NCBI GenBank assembly: GCA_035530275.1
Contig: DATKVC010000015.1
Coordinates: forward strand, 434,001-498,000
Origin: CAIJMU01 sp035530275
GTDB lineage: Bacteria; Spirochaetota; Spirochaetia; Treponematales; Rectinemataceae
DNA length: 64,000 bases
Direction of reading: 5' to 3'
Position 1 is the first letter of the stretch. Each line of letters opens with the position of its first letter. The notes under the pieces are model-generated. The model was not told where the DNA came from, searched no databases, and saw only the letters and a program-made list of their open reading frames with translations. Shown here one piece after another: positions 62,134-64,000 of the stretch. Both the position numbers and the translations under genes were made by a program.

Positions 62134-62829
62134 ATGTCCGACATTCTCGAAGTAGCCGAGCTCCGCATCGAGCTCATCCGCAAAAGGATCAAGAATATTC
62201 ACCTCACCGTCAGGCCGCCGGATGGCGCGGTGCGGATCACCTCGCCCCTTCGTATGGATCGACACACGCTCAAAGCCTTCGCCGAGTCGAAGCTCGACTG
62301 GATCAGGAAGAAGCGCGGGGAAATGCTGGAGAAGGAACGAGAGACTCCGCGCGAGTACGTCGAAGGCGAATGCCATTCGGTATGGGGGTTGCGCTGCCTC
62401 CTCGAGATCGAGGAGACGAAGACCAAGGCGCGGGTCGAGTGGGAAGAGGGCCGGCTCAGGCTCCGAATGCGCCCCGGTTCGGATACAGCGAAACGAGAGG
62501 CCCTCGTCGAGGGCTGGTATCGCGACCAGGTTCGGCAAGCCCTCGGGCCCCTCGTCGAGAAATGGAGCCTCATCCTCGGCGTGCGCGTGGCGGCCCTGGA
62601 CGTGCGGAGGATGAAGTCGAAGTGGGGCTCCTGCAGCCCGGGCAAGCGCCTCGTTCGCTTCAACTCCGAGCTCGGCAAAAAGCCCCCCGAGTGCCTCGAG
62701 TACGTCGTCGTCCACGAGCTCGCCCACCTGATCGAGGCCTCGCACAACGCCCGCTTCAAGGCGCTCTTGGGGCGACACCTTCCCGACTGGAAAAGGCGCC
62801 GCGATCTTCTCAACCGTTTTTCGTTCTGA
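62134..62829 (+). CDS. YgjP-type zinc metallopeptidase (DUF45)
   Basis: A 231-residue cytoplasmic protein with the zinc motif VVHELAHLIEASH (HExxH near residue 190) and the preceding RRMKSKWGSCSPGKRLVRFN that is characteristic of the YgjP/WLM family. The third ligand is probably the His in EASHNARF. These proteins are conserved but of unproved role, often near restriction genes. It begins 36 bp after the opposite-strand pentapeptide frame, divergent from it. Confidence 0.9.
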   Translation: MSDILEVAELRIELIRKRIKNIHLTVRPPDGAVRITSPLRMDRHTLKAFAESKLDWIRKKRGEMLEKERETPREYVEGECHSVWGLRCLLEIEETKTKARVEWEEGRLRLRMRPGSDTAKREALVEGWYRDQVRQALGPLVEKWSLILGVRVAALDVRRMKSKWGSCSPGKRLVRFNSELGKKPPECLEYVVVHELAHLIEASHNARFKALLGRHLPDWKRRRDLLNRFSF

Positions 62830-62863
62830 CATCTCGTGCTAGCGTGAGGGCGGGGAGGCGACG

Positions 62864-64000
62864 ATGCGACTGCAGCACAGGCTCTTGCTCACTTACAGCC
62901 TCCTCATATTCCTCCTTCTCGTTCTCCTGTCCGCGGGATTTTTGCTGTATTCTTCCAGCGTCTTTGAAAAAAACGCCCGTGCTACCTATGCCCTTGTTCT
63001 CGACAAGGTCGTCCAGCAATTCGACAACCAAGTTCAATCGATGGAATTCTTCGAGACGAACCTCATTTCCGATCCGCTATTCAAACAGTCCCTCGATCTC
63101 CTGGGCAACGTGGACCGGAAGGACCCTCGCTATTCGTCGGATATCAACGACGCGCGCCAGGCAGTGCAGGCGGACCTGTACAACTACGCGGCGATCAAGA
63201 ATTTCTACTCGGTCAATGTGTTCAATTCGTATGGAGATTATTTCTCGAGCAACTTCATTCAGCACGCCAATGTCGGCGACATCGGAGCCGTGCTGCCGAG
63301 GCTCGGCTGGCTGCCCGAGGCCGAGGCCCTGCTGGGGAAGAAGCTCCTTCTTCCTCCGTACCCTGATCCCTGGACCCGCGATAAGCCCAGACTCGTTTTC
63401 GGACTGGTTCGTTCGATGCCCGGATCTCGGGCCGACCTCGGCTACATCGAGGTCCAGAACGAATATTCCGTCCTTGCGAAGATTTTCCAGGTCCCCAATT
63501 CCGCCTTCGTACGCGTCGTGGCCTGGACATCGGACGGCACACTGTTCTACTCGAGCGAGTCTTTGACCTCCGCCGAACTCCGGGAATATCGCATGGCGGC
63601 GGAGAGCCAGGGAATGCCGGAACCCCGCTTCCAGAGGAATCCCGCGAATGGACGCAGCGAGCTTTTCCTGAAACAGAGATCGGACGAGAGCGGACTCGTG
63701 GTCTTGATGGCCCTTGATCAAGCCGAGTTGACGCGCCCGATATGGATTACGGCGAGCCTGACCTTCTGGGTAGCCTTCTTCGTCCTGGGACTTTCCGTCG
63801 CCTTCAACTGGTGGTCGTCGAAACAGCTGACTCGGCCTCTCAGGATAATTCAAAAGCGCATCGAAGAGACGGGAATCGCGAATCTCGGATTGGCGCAACC
63901 CCTCGACCACCCAAGTGACGAGATCATGGCCCTCTACTCCTCCTTCGAAACGCTCAAGGGACGACTCGACGAGTCGATCCACGAGGAAATCCGTCTCCGC
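62864..64000 (+). CDS. Membrane sensor protein, 3' partial
   Basis: The 5' 379 codons of a protein that continues beyond the window. GGGAGG lies before ATG 62864. TM1 is near residues 8-28 (LLLTYSLLIFLLLVLLSAG), a large periplasmic sensor domain covers ~30-290, TM2 is near 293-315 (ASLTFWVAFFVLGLSVAFN), and a HAMP-like segment follows (SKQLTRPLRIIQKRIEETG). The layout matches the YesM-type sensor kinases found with LytTR/AraC regulators, but the output domain is outside the window. The call as kinase is inference. Confidence 0.75.
   Translation, partial: MRLQHRLLLTYSLLIFLLLVLLSAGFLLYSSSVFEKNARATYALVLDKVVQQFDNQVQSMEFFETNLISDPLFKQSLDLLGNVDRKDPRYSSDINDARQAVQADLYNYAAIKNFYSVNVFNSYGDYFSSNFIQHANVGDIGAVLPRLGWLPEAEALLGKKLLLPPYPDPWTRDKPRLVFGLVRSMPGSRADLGYIEVQNEYSVLAKIFQVPNSAFVRVVAWTSDGTLFYSSESLTSAELREYRMAAESQGMPEPRFQRNPANGRSELFLKQRSDESGLVVLMALDQAELTRPIWITASLTFWVAFFVLGLSVAFNWWSSKQLTRPLRIIQKRIEETGIANLGLAQPLDHPSDEIMALYSSFETLKGRLDESIHEEIRLR

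Noticed and set aside
1..64000. tRNA, rRNA or integrase/attachment-site signatures
   Set aside because: No T-arm consensus, rRNA-like stretch, or integrase/transposase gene was found on reading both strands, so none is claimed.

Overview
The window is GC-rich (third codon positions mostly G or C) and densely coding. No rRNA, tRNA or CRISPR array was seen. The gene set points to a free-living or host-associated spirochaete of the Treponema/Spirochaeta type: a FecR-domain protein beside a membrane adenylate cyclase, tandem surface lipoproteins with InlB/GLUG/NHL repeats, secreted HEAT-repeat proteins, dCache-type sensors and chemoreceptors. This assignment is inferred from gene style; no marker gene proves it.

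Layout. 1-8571: ABC exporter (5' end outside the window), DUF438/hemerythrin/PAS protein, chemoreceptor, Nramp transporter, tandem universal stress protein and alpha/beta hydrolase. 8803-14888 (minus): acyl-CoA ligase, hydantoinase/oxoprolinase, single-domain response regulator and malate:quinone oxidoreductase. 14955-15416: a 21-bp minisatellite of about 22 units. 15610-23463: a defence and plasticity region with an orphan MNT nucleotidyltransferase, possible remains of its HEPN partner, a complete type I restriction-modification operon (hsdM-hsdS-hsdR), a two-gene cassette (small basic protein plus DUF2335 membrane protein) and a decayed second hsdR 3' end. 23496-31414: mixed housekeeping genes (Ste24-like protease, Uma2 nuclease-fold protein, NDH-2, sensor kinase, cyclic-nucleotide-gated K+ channel).

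31471-37004 (plus) is a compact four-gene unit: secreted HEAT protein, secreted unknown, and two oligopeptide-type ABC permeases, with no ATPase or binding protein nearby. 37006-40174 holds a methyltransferase with an unclear 3' end, an ECF sigma factor with a small membrane protein, and a divergent MarR/NAD-epimerase pair that shares a perfect 16-bp palindrome. 40196-40990 is debris: a frameshifted metallo-beta-lactamase gene joined to a mosaic built from a copy of the ECF sigma 5' end and a copy of part of the binding-protein gene at 58153-60711.

42142-57834 (minus) is the most striking region. Eight genes lie in one direction, with every junction overlapping or separated by fewer than 25 bp: five predicted lipoproteins (four sharing a related module), a membrane adenylate cyclase, a FecR protein with a duplicated ~395-residue FN3-like supermodule, and a predicted outer-membrane barrel protein. 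This reads as one envelope-spanning surface/signalling operon, and a cAMP-type channel gene lies elsewhere in the window. 58153-64000 holds an 852-residue peptide-type binding protein, a phosphatase-like protein, a pentapeptide-repeat protein, a YgjP-type metalloprotease and the 5' part of a sensor protein that runs off the right edge.
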